Assembly: GCA_964425215.1 (NCBI GenBank)
Contig: CAYRLW010000004.1
Span: 1-64,000, forward strand
Reading direction: 5' to 3'
DNA from: CAYRLW01 sp964425215
GTDB lineage: Bacteria; Spirochaetota; Spirochaetia; Treponematales; Breznakiellaceae
DNA length: 64,000 nt
In this document: piece by piece, positions 8,664 through 16,846 of the stretch
Layout: every line of letters starts with the position of its first letter
How positions within the stretch are numbered: the first letter of the stretch is position 1
Notes under the pieces: generated by a model
Told to the model about the DNA's origin: nothing
What the model saw: only the letters and a program-made list of their open reading frames with translations
The model's database searches: none
Made by a program: the position numbers and the translations under genes

Positions 8664-10736
8664 CTATACCGCCGCTGGCAGGTTTTCCCGTTCCCTCTCC
8701 AACGCGGCGATCTGTTTTCGCAACTCCGCCGCTTTTTCTTCTTTGCACCGGGGACAGGTAAAGTGTTCCCCCGAAAGGTAGCCGTGGATGGGGCAGACGG
8801 AAAAGGTGGGAGAAATGGTAAAATAGGGGATTCGATAATTGTGGGCCATGGCCTTCACCAGGTCCCGGCAAGCCCGCCAATCGTCTATGGCCTCGCCCAA
8901 AAAAGCGTGGAATACGGTTCCTCCGGTATAGGAGGTTTGTAATTCCTCCTGAAGGTCCAGGGCGTCAAAGATATCTTCGGTTTGCGTCACCGGAAGCTGG
9001 GTTGAGTTGGTGTAGTAGGGTTCCTGGGTTCCCGCGGTAATAATATCACCGTACCGCTGTTTATCGTGTTTGGCCAGCCGGTAGGACGTGGATTCCGCGG
9101 GGGTAGCTTCCAGGTTAAAAAGGCTTCCCGTTTCTTCCTGGTAGTCCGCCAAACGGTTTCTCATAAAAGTAAGCACCTTAAGCGCAAAACCCCGCCCCTT
9201 TTCCGTGGCGATGGTCGTACTTTTATCAAAAAAATTGAGCAAACACTCGTTCATTCCCACGAGCCCGATGGTATTAAAGTGGTTATCCAGGGTTTTTAAA
9301 TACCGTTTGGTGTAGGGGAAAAGTCCCCCGTCCAGAAGCCTCTGAACCACCTTCCGTTTTATTACCAGGGAATCCTTCGCCAGATCCATAAGGTCGCCCA
9401 GACGGGTAAAGAAATCCTCCTCGTCCTGGGCCAGGTATCCAATTCTGGGGAGGTTAATGGTGACCACCCCGATGGAACCGGTTAATTCATCTGAACCGAA
9501 GAGGCCTCCACCTCGTTTTCGCAGTTCCCGTTTATCCAGCTGAAGTCGACAGCACATGGAACGGACATCCTCGGGGTTTAGGTCGGAATTGACAAAATTC
9601 TGAAAATAGGGGGTTCCGTAACGGGCGGTCATTTCAAAGAGCAATTGGGCGTTTTCGCTATCCCAATCAAAATCCGCGGTGATATTGTACGTGGGAATGG
9701 GGTATTGAAAGCCCCGGCCCTCCGCGTCCCCTTCCAGCATCAGCTGGATAAAGGCCCGGTTTATCCTGTCCATCTCGGCTTTGCAGTCCCCGTAGGTAAA
9801 GTCCATTTCCACGCCCCCGACGATAGCCCGCTTATCCCTAAGGTCCGCTGGGACGGTCCAATCCAGGGTGATATTGGTAAAGGGCGCCTGGCTTCCCCAG
9901 CGGCTGGGGGTATTGACCCCAAAGATAAAGCTCTGCAGGCATTGGGTTATTTCTTTATCCGAAAGGTTGTCCACCTTTACAAAGGGGGCCAGGTAGGTAT
10001 CGAAGGAACTAAAGGCCTGGGCCCCGGCCCATTCGTTCTGCAGGCACCCCAAAAAGTTTACCGCCTGTTGCATCAGGGTAGACAGGTGCTTGGCGGGCTT
10101 GGAGGTGATTTTATCCGGTACCCCTCCTAAACCTTCTTGGATAAGAGCACGGAGGGACCAGCCGGCGCAGTACCCCGAAAACATGGACAGGTCGTGGATA
10201 TGAAAGTCCGCTTCCCGATGGGCCTGAGCGATTTCTTCGGTGTAGATATTTTTAAGCCAATAATTAGCCGTTATGGTCCCCGAGTTATGGAGTATCAGCC
10301 CGCCAAGGGAGAAGTTAACGTTGGCGTTTTCGTTTACCCGCCAATCGGACTGCCGCAGGTACCCGTCCATGGTGGCATCGATGTCGAGCATCAATTTCCG
10401 GGCATCCCGGATGGCTTCGTGTTTTGCCCGGTATAGGATATACGCCTTGGCCACGGCGGTTTGCTGGGCTTCGATAAGGGCCGTTTCTACCATATCCTGA
10501 ATTTCTTCTATGGCGGGAATCGAGTGGGGGTGCCGTTGGGACATCATCTGACGAATAAGCGTTTCAACCCGATCGACGATACGGCGGACCTGGTTTTCCC
10601 CTTCCGGAGAGAACTCTGGTACCCCAGAGGCCACAAAGGCTTTGGAAACCGCCGCCTCTATTTTTTGGCGCCTGTAGCTTTCTAAAGATCCCGACCGTTT
10701 GACCACCTGTTTAAGACTAAATACTTCCTCTTTCAA
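8664..10736 (-). CDS. nrdD: anaerobic ribonucleoside-triphosphate reductase, large subunit lacking the glycyl-radical loop
   Basis: 690 residues. An ATP-cone (about 8-100) for allosteric control is followed by the ten-stranded barrel that reduces NTPs to dNTPs without oxygen. Active-site cysteines are expected at C190 (GYCAGW) and in the finger loop at C395/C396 (SMCCRL). The C-terminus keeps the zinc-binding half (C648, H651, C661, C664; CPIHGYLSGEHFTCPRC) but then ends in a helix and stop, without the RxxGY glycyl-radical motif normal NrdD carries just afterwards. That motif is on the next gene. The last 26 residues show heptad spacing (L672, I676, L679, L686). Its start overlaps the nrdR stop by 4 nt. 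Confidence 0.93.
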   Translation of the reverse strand: MKEEVFSLKQVVKRSGSLESYRRQKIEAAVSKAFVASGVPEFSPEGENQVRRIVDRVETLIRQMMSQRHPHSIPAIEEIQDMVETALIEAQQTAVAKAYILYRAKHEAIRDARKLMLDIDATMDGYLRQSDWRVNENANVNFSLGGLILHNSGTITANYWLKNIYTEEIAQAHREADFHIHDLSMFSGYCAGWSLRALIQEGLGGVPDKITSKPAKHLSTLMQQAVNFLGCLQNEWAGAQAFSSFDTYLAPFVKVDNLSDKEITQCLQSFIFGVNTPSRWGSQAPFTNITLDWTVPADLRDKRAIVGGVEMDFTYGDCKAEMDRINRAFIQLMLEGDAEGRGFQYPIPTYNITADFDWDSENAQLLFEMTARYGTPYFQNFVNSDLNPEDVRSMCCRLQLDKRELRKRGGGLFGSDELTGSIGVVTINLPRIGYLAQDEEDFFTRLGDLMDLAKDSLVIKRKVVQRLLDGGLFPYTKRYLKTLDNHFNTIGLVGMNECLLNFFDKSTTIATEKGRGFALKVLTFMRNRLADYQEETGSLFNLEATPAESTSYRLAKHDKQRYGDIITAGTQEPYYTNSTQLPVTQTEDIFDALDLQEELQTSYTGGTVFHAFLGEAIDDWRACRDLVKAMAHNYRIPYFTISPTFSVCPIHGYLSGEHFTCPRCKEEKAAELRKQIAALERERENLPAAV

Positions 10737-11194
10737 CTATTTCCTCCCAACTTTTGGATTTCCTTTACAAATTCATCTAAATCCTTAAACTGCCGGTACA
10801 CCGAAGCGAACCGTATGTAGGCGACCTGATCCACCTCTCCCAATTTTTCTAAAACCAACTCTCCAATTTCGCTGGAGTTGATTTCGTGGTTAGCCTTGCC
10901 CTTGATAACCGAGGAATCTTCTATTTCGTTGACGATGTTTTCAATGGTCATTTGGGATACGGGTCGCTTTTCCAAGGCCCGTTGGACTCCCCGTTCAATT
11001 TTTGCCCGGTCAAAGGGTTCCCTCCGGCCATCCCGTTTAATAACCATAAACTGCTTATCCTCGATCCGTTCGTAGCTGGTAAACCGGTACCCACAGCCGT
11101 TACATTCCCTCCGCCGTCGGATCGCGTCGCCGTTAGCCAAGGTCCGGGATTCGATTACCTTATCGTCAAAACTGCCGCAATGGGGACACCGCAC
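10733..11194 (-). CDS. nrdR: transcriptional repressor NrdR
   Basis: 153 residues, full length. The N-terminal zinc ribbon has C3, C6, C31 and C34 (MRCPHC and CNGC), followed by an ATP-cone that senses ATP/dATP. NrdR represses ribonucleotide reductase genes by binding paired 16-bp boxes when dATP is high. The start is GTG 11194 with AAGGAG upstream. First gene of the nrdR-nrdD-small subunit-nrdG operon, with an ATGA overlap to nrdD; a NrdR-box-like palindrome lies within the promoter upstream, so it probably represses itself and the reductase together. Confidence 0.96.
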   Translation of the reverse strand: MRCPHCGSFDDKVIESRTLANGDAIRRRRECNGCGYRFTSYERIEDKQFMVIKRDGRREPFDRAKIERGVQRALEKRPVSQMTIENIVNEIEDSSVIKGKANHEINSSEIGELVLEKLGEVDQVAYIRFASVYRQFKDLDEFVKEIQKLGGNS

Positions 11195-11289
11195 CTCTAA
11201 CTCCTTTTTCCCATATATTTCCCGGCCCCGTTCCTCGGAGCCGTAACTCCCGTAGCCATAAAAACATAGATATTAAAAAAATAAACTTT

Positions 11290-11305
11290 ACGCTACCCAT
11301 AGCGT
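11290..11305. promoter_or_regulatory. second, weaker NrdR-box-like palindrome
   Basis: ACGCTA-CCCA-TAGCGT is a palindrome that matches the NrdR box consensus at 11 of 16 positions. It lies downstream of the -10, 42 bp from the better box, that is four helical turns instead of the usual three. Confidence 0.35.
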
Positions 11306-11323
11306 TTTTATTGTATTTTTTTC

Positions 11324-11352
11324 ACTATAGCACACTAAATATTGTGCCGCAA
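11324..11352 (-). promoter_or_regulatory. nrdR operon promoter containing an NrdR box
   Basis: Minus strand TTGCGG (11352-11347), 17-nt spacer, TATAGT (11329-11324). The spacer and one base of the -35 are filled by a 16-bp palindrome, 11332-11347, matching the NrdR consensus ACACTATATATAGTGT at 13 of 16 positions (plus strand ACACTAAATATTGTGC). Binding there would block RNA polymerase directly. Confidence 0.65.
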
Positions 11353-11450
11353 GGGGAAGAGGGGAAAAAATGCCCTTTTCAATTTCCCCGGGGCCTGGTA
11401 TGCTATATTCCGCGTTTCGCCAGGGGAAACGGTCTGTACGGAGGCGACGG

Positions 11451-12584
11451 ATGATTATAGGCATCGACACCTTTATGTGCGATGGGGGCAAATCGGGTGT
11501 CGGGGTTTACCTTACCAACCTTTTAAAACGGCTTCCCCGATCGGAAGCCCGTTTTGAATTATTCGGTTGGGAATTTGATCGATACGCCTTTACCGACGTT
11601 GTCGAGGATATCGATTTCATATCCCAGGGCTTTAGGACGGGACTGACGGCTAATTCCCTGTGGCACCTATACAAATACCCCGAATTCGCCCGGTCGCGAA
11701 ACTATGGGGCCTGTTTTTTCCCCGCGGCCCATAGAAGACTCCCACGGCGTTCTCCCTGTCCAACCCTGGGAACGGTTCACGATATGACCGCCTACACGGG
11801 GCCCCGGAGGAATCGGGAACATTTAGGGGCGGTGCTTCGGATGGTGCTACCCAATTCCTTGCGTAATTTAGACCGAATAATCGCCGTAAGCGGTTGGGTA
11901 AAACAAGAATTGATGGAAGTGCTTCGGATCCCCGAATCGAGGATCGAGGTGGTCCCCAACGGAATCGATTTAGAAGCCTTTTATCCCCGTCCCAGGAACG
12001 AGGAAAGCGTGGTGCTCATCCAACCCTTCAGCTTCCGACGGCCCTATATACTCTACGTTTCCCGGATTGATCATCCTATGAAAAACCACGTTACATTGAT
12101 AGAAGCGTTTGGCATTTTTAAAGAGAGAACCAAGTATCCCCACCGGCTCGTTTTAGCCGGAAAAGATAGCGGGGGTGCCCAGGCGGTTAAACGGGCGGCG
12201 GCCCGGTCAAAATATCGGAACGATATTTTTTTCACCGGCCATTTTCCCTTAAAAAGTCTCCCGGAACTGTACGCCGGGGCCGATTTTGTGGTTGTTCCAG
12301 CCAAATACGAGGGCTTTGGTATGGGCGTGTTGGAGGCCATGGCTTCGGGGGTCCCGGTTACCTGCGCCCGGGGGGGCTCCCTGCCGGAAACGGCGGAACA
12401 CGCGGCCTTGTATTTTGACCCCGATTCGGCCGAAGATATGGCGGACCGGATGGTTACCATTACGACGAATCGGGATATTTACCGTGAATGCCGCCGTTTA
12501 GGGTTGGAGCGGGTGCAAAACTTTTCTTGGGACCGCTGTGCCGAACGGACCTTTCAAATTCTTAAGGAGACGTCGGGCCGTTAG
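11451..12584 (+). CDS. GT4-family glycosyltransferase
   Basis: 377 residues. The start is ATG 11451, preceded by GGAGG; the frame is open upstream without a second site. The N-terminal GIDTFMCDGGKSGVGVYLTN is the glycine-rich acceptor loop of GT-B enzymes, and KYEGFGMGVLEAMASGVPV near residue 285 is the GT4 sugar-nucleotide signature with the conserved EX7E spacing. Such enzymes move a sugar from a nucleotide donor to a lipid or glycan at the inner face of the membrane; donor and acceptor are unknown. It stands alone, divergent from nrdR, and its end overlaps the convergent lon end by 23 nt, so no terminator is shared between them. Confidence 0.88.
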   Translation: MIIGIDTFMCDGGKSGVGVYLTNLLKRLPRSEARFELFGWEFDRYAFTDVVEDIDFISQGFRTGLTANSLWHLYKYPEFARSRNYGACFFPAAHRRLPRRSPCPTLGTVHDMTAYTGPRRNREHLGAVLRMVLPNSLRNLDRIIAVSGWVKQELMEVLRIPESRIEVVPNGIDLEAFYPRPRNEESVVLIQPFSFRRPYILYVSRIDHPMKNHVTLIEAFGIFKERTKYPHRLVLAGKDSGGAQAVKRAAARSKYRNDIFFTGHFPLKSLPELYAGADFVVVPAKYEGFGMGVLEAMASGVPVTCARGGSLPETAEHAALYFDPDSAEDMADRMVTITTNRDIYRECRRLGLERVQNFSWDRCAERTFQILKETSGR

Positions 12585-14985
12585 TTTCTTTTTTGACCGT
12601 CCGTATGGGATCCCCAAAGAGGATCGTAAATACCTCTTCGGCGGTTTCGACAAAATCTAAGCGCAGGGCCTGCTTAAGATCCTGATCCAGTTCTTCCAAA
12701 TCGTCTTCGTTGCCCCGGGGAATAATTACCCGCTCCATCCCGTTACGGATAGCGGCTAACAATTTTTCTTTTAACCCGCCGATGGGAAGGACCCGTCCGG
12801 TAAGGGTTAACTCTCCGGTCATGGCGATTTTTGGCAGGGGAGGCACTTCGCAGAGGCAGGACAGGAGCGAGGCGGCCAAGGTAATTCCTGCGGACGGTCC
12901 ATCCTTAGGGATGGCTCCTTCGGGAACGTGGATATGAAAATCCGTTTTCCCCAGATCTTCCACCGCAAAGGCGTACCGATCCGCCACGCTCCGCAAATAC
13001 GACAGGGCGGTTCGTGCGCTCTCCTTCATCACGTCCCCTAGGTTCCCCGTCATAATGAAATCACCGGAACCTTCAAAACGGACAGTCTCCACAGGAAGTA
13101 TGGTGCCCCCGGTTTCGGTCCACGCCAAACCGTAGGAAACCCCAACCCGAGCATCCTTAAACACCACATCCAACTTATATTTTTTCCGGCCCAGAAGTTT
13201 TTCCAGATTTTCCCGGCGGATCTGCCGTTTAAAGGATTCGATGGGTTTTCCTTCCAAAACCCCATACCCCCTATGGACCGCTTCCTTCGCCACCCGCCGA
13301 ACGCAACGGGCGATTTCCCGTTCCAGCCCCCGGACCCCCGATTCCATGGTATAGTAACGGATGATGTCCAACAGAGCCGGGTCCTGAAAGGATACGTGGG
13401 CCCTATCCAAGGCGTTTTCGGAAAGTTCCTTAGGAACTAAAAATTGTTTGGCGATCTGTAATTTTTCCCGTTCCCCGTACCCGGGGATTTCTATAATTTC
13501 CATTCGGTCCAAAAGCGGGTAGGGGATGGTATGAAGAGAGTTTGCCGTGGCTATGAATAGGACCCTGGATAAATCGTAAGGAACCTCTAAATAATGATCC
13601 GTAAACGAAAAATTTTGCTCCGGATCCAAAACCTCCAGTAGCGCCGACGCGGGGTCCCCGCGAAAATCGTTGGATAGTTTATCAATTTCGTCCAGTAGGA
13701 AAACAGGGTTTATAGTTTCCGCCTTTTTCATGGACTGGATGATTTTACCCGGCAAGGCGCCCACGTAGGTCTTCCGGTGTCCCCGGATTTCCGCCTCGTC
13801 CCGCACGCCTCCCAGGGAAATACGGATAAATCGGCGCCCTAAAGAACGGGCCACCGATTTGCCGAGGCTGGTCTTACCGGTCCCTGGGGGACCCACAAAA
13901 CAGAGAATAGGACCTTTAATGGCGGGAGTAGTTTTTTGCGCGGCTGTCAGCTGGCGGACCGCGATAAATTCCACGATCCGTTCCTTAGCCTTTCGCATAT
14001 CAAAGTGGTCCTGGTCCAGAATTTTTTCGGCCATGGTAAGATCCTGGGCGTCGGGGGTCTCCTCGCTCCAGGGGAGGTCGGCGATCCATTCTAGATACCC
14101 CCGCAGGACCCCCGCTTCCGGCGACAGGGGTTGTAGTTTCCGTGCCCGGCTAATCTCTTTTTTAGCTTTGGCCAAGACTTCTGCGGGCGGGTTTTTCGAT
14201 TCGATGATCCGCTCCAATTCGGCAAAATCATCCTCCCCGTTCTGGTCCCCCAGCTCCTTGTGGATCTCCTTGAGCTGTTCGTTCAGGATATATTCCCGCT
14301 GGGTCTTCTCCATCCGGCTCTTAACTTTACCCGTTATTTTTCTTTGAACCCCGATAATCTCATTCTCCATTTCCAGGGTGCTGAGAATGGTTTCTAAGCG
14401 TTCCTTGGGGGCTTCTATGCCCAGAAGGAGAACCTTTTTTTCCACTTTGATAGCTAAGGCGTTGCAAATGAGGTTAGCCAACTGTTCCGTCGTGTCCGCC
14501 CGTTCTACCGCCGCCAGGGTGTCGGCGTTTACTTTTTTAGAAACCTCCGCGTATTGGATAAAAGATTTCTGAACCGCCCGGCTTAAAGCCGCCAATTCCG
14601 TATCCGGGTTGTCGGTTTTTTCAATCGCCCCAATAGCCTTGGTTTTTACAAAGGTAACGTGGTCCCGTTCTAAGGAACCGGTGATACGGGCTCGATATTC
14701 TCCGTGGATTACCACCCTATAGGTCCCATCGGGAAGCCTTAGATGTTGGACGATATGGGCGACGCTCCCTTCTTCGTAGGTTTGGTCGTCCGAGGATGGA
14801 TCCCGTCGGCAAGCGGCGAAAAGCCGTTGATCCCTCTTTAGCGCTTCTTCCACGGCGGCGATTCCGCTACTGTAGGTAAGAAAAACGGGGATCATGGTGT
14901 GGGGAAACAACACGAGCTCCCGGAGGCTTAACAACGGGAGCTCGTCTAGGGACGGATGTCCTTTAAAAGCGGAAAGAAAACTCAT
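12562..14985 (-). CDS. lon: ATP-dependent protease Lon
   Basis: 807 residues, standard length. In order: N-terminal LON substrate-binding domain (about 15-205), coiled segment, AAA+ module with Walker A GPPGTGKT at 365-372 and FLLDEIDKL as Walker B, and the C-terminal protease with catalytic S698 (KDGPSAGI) and K741 (GGLKEK). It degrades damaged and regulatory proteins in the cytoplasm. Its ATG overlaps the clpX stop by 4 nt, making it the last gene of tig-clpP-clpX-lon. The 3' end overlaps the glycosyltransferase gene. Confidence 0.97.
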   Translation of the reverse strand: MSFLSAFKGHPSLDELPLLSLRELVLFPHTMIPVFLTYSSGIAAVEEALKRDQRLFAACRRDPSSDDQTYEEGSVAHIVQHLRLPDGTYRVVIHGEYRARITGSLERDHVTFVKTKAIGAIEKTDNPDTELAALSRAVQKSFIQYAEVSKKVNADTLAAVERADTTEQLANLICNALAIKVEKKVLLLGIEAPKERLETILSTLEMENEIIGVQRKITGKVKSRMEKTQREYILNEQLKEIHKELGDQNGEDDFAELERIIESKNPPAEVLAKAKKEISRARKLQPLSPEAGVLRGYLEWIADLPWSEETPDAQDLTMAEKILDQDHFDMRKAKERIVEFIAVRQLTAAQKTTPAIKGPILCFVGPPGTGKTSLGKSVARSLGRRFIRISLGGVRDEAEIRGHRKTYVGALPGKIIQSMKKAETINPVFLLDEIDKLSNDFRGDPASALLEVLDPEQNFSFTDHYLEVPYDLSRVLFIATANSLHTIPYPLLDRMEIIEIPGYGEREKLQIAKQFLVPKELSENALDRAHVSFQDPALLDIIRYYTMESGVRGLEREIARCVRRVAKEAVHRGYGVLEGKPIESFKRQIRRENLEKLLGRKKYKLDVVFKDARVGVSYGLAWTETGGTILPVETVRFEGSGDFIMTGNLGDVMKESARTALSYLRSVADRYAFAVEDLGKTDFHIHVPEGAIPKDGPSAGITLAASLLSCLCEVPPLPKIAMTGELTLTGRVLPIGGLKEKLLAAIRNGMERVIIPRGNEDDLEELDQDLKQALRLDFVETAEEVFTILFGDPIRTVKKETNGPTSP

Positions 14986-16235
14986 GCACTCTTCTGTAGG
15001 GGATGAATTTCCGGCCGTATAGATTTTTCTACCACGTCCTTATTTACCACCACCCGTTTTTTACCCTCCATGGAGGGAATTTCAAACATAATATCGGTCA
15101 TCATCTTTTCTACGATGGCCCGTAATCCCCGGGCTCCGGTTTTTTGTTTTATGGCCGTATCGGCGATAGCGTCTATAGCGTCCTCGGTAAACTCTAAGTC
15201 CACATCATCGATGGCCAAAGAAGCCTGGAATTGCTTGATAATAGCGTTTCTGGGTTCCGTGATGATCCTGCGAAGATCTTCCCGTTTAAGTTCATCCAGG
15301 GCGACGGTTATGGGTAAACGGCCGATAAATTCGGGAATCATGCCGTAACGGATTAAATCGTCCGGATGGAGGGCGTTGTATATTTCCTTTAAATTTTTAT
15401 CTTTTCGAGAATGGACATCCGCGCCAAAACCGAGTGGATGCTGGGCAATTCGCTGTTCGATGTATTTTTCCAAACCCACGAAGGCTCCACCGCAAATAAA
15501 GAGGATATTGGTCGTATCGATACGGATCATTTCCTGGTTAGGATGCTTGCGTCCCCCCTGGGGAGGAACCGACGCGATGGTTCCCTCGATAATTTTTAAA
15601 AGGGCCTGTTGCACCCCCTCCCCCGAGACATCCCGGGTGATAGAGACGTTTTCTCCCTTGCGGGCTATTTTGTCTATTTCGTCGATATACACAATCCCCC
15701 GTTCCGCCGCGGCTATATTGCCCCCCGCGTTTTGTATAAGCTTCAGAAGGATGTTTTCCACGTCTTCGCCCACGTACCCCGCTTCGGTAAGGGTCGTCGC
15801 GTCGGCGATGGCAAAGGGAACCTTGAGCTTTCGGGCCAGGGTCTTGGCCAAAAGGGTCTTTCCGGTTCCCGTGGGACCGATAAGGAGAACATTGGATTTT
15901 TCAATTTCCACATCATCGGGGGTTTTAGCCGGGTTGGCTATCCGTTTATAGTGGTTGTAAACCGCCACGGATAAAGCTTTTTTCGCTTCCGTTTGGCCGA
16001 TTATAAATTGATCCAAAAATTGTTTAATTTCCATCGGGGTGGGAATATCCCCCGTGAATTGGGTAGAAAGATCCTGATCCTCTTCTACTAAAATTTTTCG
16101 GCACACTTCCACGCATTCATCGCAGATATACACATCGTTTGGACCCGCTATAAGTCGACGGGCCATATCGGCGCTTTTTCCGCAAAACGAACAGGCCCGT
16201 TCGTGGTTATTCGTTCCGTTACGCAGTCGTGCCAT
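14982..16235 (-). CDS. clpX: ClpX, ATPase subunit of the ClpXP protease
   Basis: 417 residues. The N-terminal zinc-binding domain has C15, C18, C38 and C41; the AAA+ core has Walker A GPTGTGKT at 120-127, Walker B IVYIDEIDK, and the pore loop GYVGED. It unfolds tagged proteins and feeds them to ClpP. The gene overlaps clpP by 17 nt upstream and lon by 4 nt downstream, so the three are translationally coupled. Confidence 0.97.
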   Translation of the reverse strand: MARLRNGTNNHERACSFCGKSADMARRLIAGPNDVYICDECVEVCRKILVEEDQDLSTQFTGDIPTPMEIKQFLDQFIIGQTEAKKALSVAVYNHYKRIANPAKTPDDVEIEKSNVLLIGPTGTGKTLLAKTLARKLKVPFAIADATTLTEAGYVGEDVENILLKLIQNAGGNIAAAERGIVYIDEIDKIARKGENVSITRDVSGEGVQQALLKIIEGTIASVPPQGGRKHPNQEMIRIDTTNILFICGGAFVGLEKYIEQRIAQHPLGFGADVHSRKDKNLKEIYNALHPDDLIRYGMIPEFIGRLPITVALDELKREDLRRIITEPRNAIIKQFQASLAIDDVDLEFTEDAIDAIADTAIKQKTGARGLRAIVEKMMTDIMFEIPSMEGKKRVVVNKDVVEKSIRPEIHPLQKSA

Positions 16236-16833
16236 GTTTCTCCCTCGTCAAAATCTTATCCACTACCCCATATTCTACCGCATCGGCGGCGGACATATAA
16301 AAATCCCGTTCCATATCTTCGGCGATCTGTTCTACCTTTTTATCGGTATGTTTGGCAAAGTACTCTATGGTCATTTTTTTTAAACGGAGAATTTCCTTGG
16401 CCTGTATGCCGATATCCCTTGCCTGCCCCTGGGCGCCTCCCCAGGGCTGGTGGATAAGGATACGGGACGAAGGAAGGGCCATCCGCTTACCCGCTGTTCC
16501 GGCGGTTAACACCAGGGCGGCCATACTGGCTGCTTGACCCAAGCAGATGGTTTGAACGTCGCACTTGATATGTTGGATCGTATCGTAGACCGCAAGCCCC
16601 GCGGTTACCGAACCTCCGGGGGAATTAATGTATAAACTGATATCCTTTTCCGGATCCTGGCCTTCCAGGAACAACAGTTGGGCCACCACCAAATCGGCGG
16701 TTAGGTCGTTAATTTCGCCGTCCAGAAAAATAATGCGATCCTTTAAAAGTCGAGAGTAAATATCGTAGGACCGTTCTCCCATGCCCGTTTGTTCAACCAC
16801 AATGGGCACTAACGTATTCATTTGTTCGTTCAT
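16219..16833 (-). CDS. clpP: ClpP, proteolytic subunit
   Basis: 204 residues. The catalytic triad is visible: S103 (GQAASMAALVL), H128 (RILIHQPWGG) and D177 (MERDFYMS). It forms the tetradecameric peptidase chamber used with ClpX. It begins 13 nt after tig. An ATG at residue 5 is an alternative start; the N-terminal propeptide is short, as is usual. Confidence 0.97.
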   Translation of the reverse strand: MNEQMNTLVPIVVEQTGMGERSYDIYSRLLKDRIIFLDGEINDLTADLVVAQLLFLEGQDPEKDISLYINSPGGSVTAGLAVYDTIQHIKCDVQTICLGQAASMAALVLTAGTAGKRMALPSSRILIHQPWGGAQGQARDIGIQAKEILRLKKMTIEYFAKHTDKKVEQIAEDMERDFYMSAADAVEYGVVDKILTREKHGTTA

Positions 16834-16846
16834 GTATGTAATGTAC

